A stretch of 64,000 nt of DNA. Source: Paenibacillus sp. FSL R7-0204. GTDB taxonomy: Bacteria > Bacillota > Bacilli > Paenibacillales > Paenibacillaceae. The first letter of the stretch is position 1, and each line of letters starts with the position of its first letter. The DNA is taken from NCBI RefSeq assembly GCF_038002225.1, contig NZ_JBBOCA010000001.1, positions 1,302,001 to 1,366,000 on the forward strand, read 5' to 3'. A program made the position numbers and the translations under genes. The notes under the pieces are model-generated. The model was not told the origin of the DNA, did not search any database, and saw nothing but the letters and a program-made list of their open reading frames with translations. Shown piece after piece: positions 62,105-64,000 of the stretch.

Positions 62105-63460
62105 CTATTTCAGCTTATCCAGTGCTGCCTGAGCCGTCTGCTGCGCTTCCTTCAGCGCCTCGGCTGCCGGAATATTCTCAATCTGCACCTTATCCGCAGC
62201 GATGGTCAGCGCATCGTTGATCTTGCCGCCTGTCGGGTCCTGAAACGGAGGGGAAGCATGAGCCGCCTGCTGCAATGGAATCTTGATCTGCGGATTGCTC
62301 TCACTGAAGGCGACGAATGCCGGATCTTCCAGCGCAGACTGGCGGACGCTAATATATCCGGTGTGGATGGACCAGAACGCGGTATTCTCGGAGCTTGTGA
62401 AGTAGGTCAGCCATTTCATCGCTGCCTGCTTCTCGGCGTCTCCGGCTTTGGCAGGAATACCGGCCATACTCGCCCCGGCGACAGGTTTGCCTTCGCCGGC
62501 TCCGGCCCAGCCCGGTTGCTCCATAGCGGAGACGACGCTGAAATCGAGGTCGCCCTGGTCGCCGCTGGAGCCGGTGTATCCGGCCGCCTGGCCTTTCATC
62601 ACATCGTCAATCGTCTTGTACCAGTACTCCCAGCCTTGCCCGCCCGAATGAATGCGCATCGTCTTGTCCTCATGAATAGCTTTGCGGAAGAACTCCCAGG
62701 CGTCGATCCACTCCTGGGAATCAATCGTGACCTTGGTGCCGTCCTCACTAAGAATACTGCCTCCTTTGCTGAGAGCGGCATCAATCATATTGCCGGAGCC
62801 CCACATCGGTTCCCAGCCGTAGAAGGTGGTCTTGCCGCCTTCGGAGACAGTCATCTTTTTCGCGGCCGCAGCGAGGTCTTCCCAGGTCTTAATCTGGCTG
62901 GCGTCTATGCCGCTTTTCGCAAAAGCATCCTTACGGTAGTACATCACCTGGGTCGATCCATACATCGGGAGGAAATACTGCTGGCCGTCAACCTGGCCCT
63001 GATTTAGGAAGGTCTGAACGAAATCCTCTTTATTGAAGTCCGGCTGCCCGGCAATCAGCTCATCCATCGCGGCGTAATAACCCTTGCGCGCCCAATCGAT
63101 ATTGGAGGAGAGGACCACCGCCGGGACCTGCCCGGCAGCAATCGCTGCCTGAAGCTTCTGTTCGGTCTCTGTATAATCCCCCTGCACGATCCCCTTGACG
63201 ATGACCTCCTGCTGGGAGGCATTGAATTTTTGAATGAGCGATTCCATATTTTCACCCAGCTTGCCGCCGAGCCCATACCAGAATTCAATCGTGACCGGTG
63301 CGCCTCCAGCCGGAGCGGCATTGGCAGCAGGGACTGCGGCGGCTGCGCCGTCCGTAGTGGATGCATTGCCGGGAGCGGCATTTCCGCCGCAAGCGGTGAG
63401 CACGGAGAGTCCGGCGATCAGGGATAATGCAGACACTTTTTTAACTACGTTCATCATCAT
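62105..63460 (-). CDS. ABC transporter solute-binding lipoprotein, UgpB-like
   Basis: A 451-residue family 1 binding protein. The lipobox LTAC gives Cys24 (counting the first of three consecutive ATGs; the third has the best spacing to AGGAG). UgpB-like traits are EFWYGLGGKLGENMESLIQKFNASQ, YPAVVLSS-like segments and QYFLPMYGSTQVMYYRKDAF. Relatives bind glycerol-3-phosphate or glycerophosphodiesters, consistent with the phosphatase and phosphoesterase genes downstream. The last TLTACGGN is followed by an Ala-rich linker. Confidence 0.85.
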   Translation of the reverse strand: MMMNVVKKVSALSLIAGLSVLTACGGNAAPGNASTTDGAAAAVPAANAAPAGGAPVTIEFWYGLGGKLGENMESLIQKFNASQQEVIVKGIVQGDYTETEQKLQAAIAAGQVPAVVLSSNIDWARKGYYAAMDELIAGQPDFNKEDFVQTFLNQGQVDGQQYFLPMYGSTQVMYYRKDAFAKSGIDASQIKTWEDLAAAAKKMTVSEGGKTTFYGWEPMWGSGNMIDAALSKGGSILSEDGTKVTIDSQEWIDAWEFFRKAIHEDKTMRIHSGGQGWEYWYKTIDDVMKGQAAGYTGSSGDQGDLDFSVVSAMEQPGWAGAGEGKPVAGASMAGIPAKAGDAEKQAAMKWLTYFTSSENTAFWSIHTGYISVRQSALEDPAFVAFSESNPQIKIPLQQAAHASPPFQDPTGGKINDALTIAADKVQIENIPAAEALKEAQQTAQAALDKLK

Positions 63461-63488
63461 TCTCCTCTTGGGTATTGAAGTTTAGGGT

Positions 63489-64000
63489 TTAGCCTTTGCT
63501 TGAGCCTGCGGTCATGTTGACACTTTGCATTATCGTTTTCTGCGCCAGCAGGAAGACTAGCAGCAGCGGGGCAATTGTGAAGGCGCTGGCGGCCATGATG
63601 AGCGGCCATTTCAGTCCGTAAGCACCTCCTTCCACGAAGAAGCTGCGCAGCCCGGCCGAGACCAGCTGCAGGCTGGGGTCCTTCGTAATGAGCATCGGCC
63701 AGAAGTAATTGTTGTACTGGTCAATGAAGGTAATCAGCGCCAGTACGGCGAATGAGGATCTTGTGACCGGCACAAGGATCGTCCAGAGAATCCGCATATG
63801 CGAAGCACCGTCCACTTCACCGGCCTCCACCAGCTCATGCGAGACTTGAAGGAAGGCCTGCCTGATCAGGAAGATCGAGAAGATACTGACACAGTTGGAG
63901 AGAATCAGGCCCGCATAGGAGTTCAGCAAGTGTAATTCGGAGAGGACCAGGTAGCCGGGCAAGTAGACTGCTGTTGCAGGAACCATATAACCGAACAGAA
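63489..64000 (-). CDS. ABC transporter permease, UgpE-like, cut by window edge
   Basis: The C-terminal 165-plus residues of a CUT1 permease. The EAA loop is VEAGEVDGASHMRILWTILVPV, followed by two or three membrane segments and the end QKTIMQSVNMTAGSSKG. The frame is open to base 64000 (LFGYMVPATA), so the start lies outside. It is 28 bases upstream of the UgpB-like gene in the same transcript. Confidence 0.88.
   Translation of the reverse strand, partial: LFGYMVPATAVYLPGYLVLSELHLLNSYAGLILSNCVSIFSIFLIRQAFLQVSHELVEAGEVDGASHMRILWTILVPVTRSSFAVLALITFIDQYNNYFWPMLITKDPSLQLVSAGLRSFFVEGGAYGLKWPLIMAASAFTIAPLLLVFLLAQKTIMQSVNMTAGSSKG

Overview
The window looks like a Paenibacillus (Firmicutes) chromosome. 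The evidence is the Bacillus-type AGGAGG ribosome binding sites with frequent TTG and GTG starts, the YesM/YesN two-component pairs next to LplA/LplB/LplC-type sugar ABC transporters, a membrane-anchored AraC regulator, and the T-box and CRE-like elements. No rRNA, CRISPR array or complete prophage was seen. The left edge carries the end of a tRNA cluster (Cys, Leu).

Layout. 0.4-9.98 kb: small regulator/enzyme pairs. These are a MarR divergent from RidA and an FAD monooxygenase, a CynX-like MFS exporter with a broken GntR gene, a second MarR, a TetR divergent from a CruF/DUF422-like membrane protein, and a MerR divergent from an aldo/keto reductase. 10-22.5 kb: carbohydrate use, with a GH2 beta-galactosidase, AraC regulators and an LplB/LplC/solute-binding-protein transporter. 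22.8-30.0 kb: a nucleoside uptake and salvage operon with a BMP lipoprotein, ATPase, two permeases, nucleoside hydrolase and an ADP-ribosylglycohydrolase homologue. 30.2-48.2 kb: an AT-rich accessory island built around a large RHS/YD-repeat secreted protein. 48.3-57.3 kb: YesN-YesM-YesN plus a second Lpl-type transporter. 57.5-59.8 kb: metNIQ. 59.9-64 kb, minus strand: a UgpB/UgpE-like transporter followed by HAD phosphatase, an SMR remnant and a metallophosphoesterase.

The RHS island is the most unusual part. The full-length RHS gene (31375-36936) ends in a variable toxin-like tip followed by a probable immunity gene. A second, start-less copy of the RHS end lies 6.5 kb downstream (42685-43412). 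It shares 376 identical bases with the first, then switches to a different tip and a different (DUF2247-like) immunity gene. Each tip/immunity pair is followed by the same roughly 2.27-kb block: a CCACATG/CATGTGG terminator, an HTH protein with palindromic operators, a protein resembling phage/plasmid gene II/X replication initiators, a conserved noncoding segment with hairpins, and a small Cro/C1-type repressor on the opposite strand. The two blocks are nearly collinear (constant offset of 6219 bases). Between the units sit a short serine recombinase, a small partner ORF and an IS110-family element with a candidate bridge-RNA leader; its right end abuts the second RHS end. The arrangement suggests that toxin/immunity cassettes and a replication module are duplicated or exchanged together. 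This is inferred from layout, not demonstrated.

Upstream of the RHS gene, a secreted YD-repeat gene is frameshifted by an extra 7-base repeat unit. Downstream of the island, a truncated WapA-like gene has a promoter region resembling that of the RHS operon. Other points worth checking are a 14-bp inverted repeat enclosing a 104-nt intergenic segment in the nucleoside operon, an orphan T-box leader, and a metN frame with no canonical start codon.
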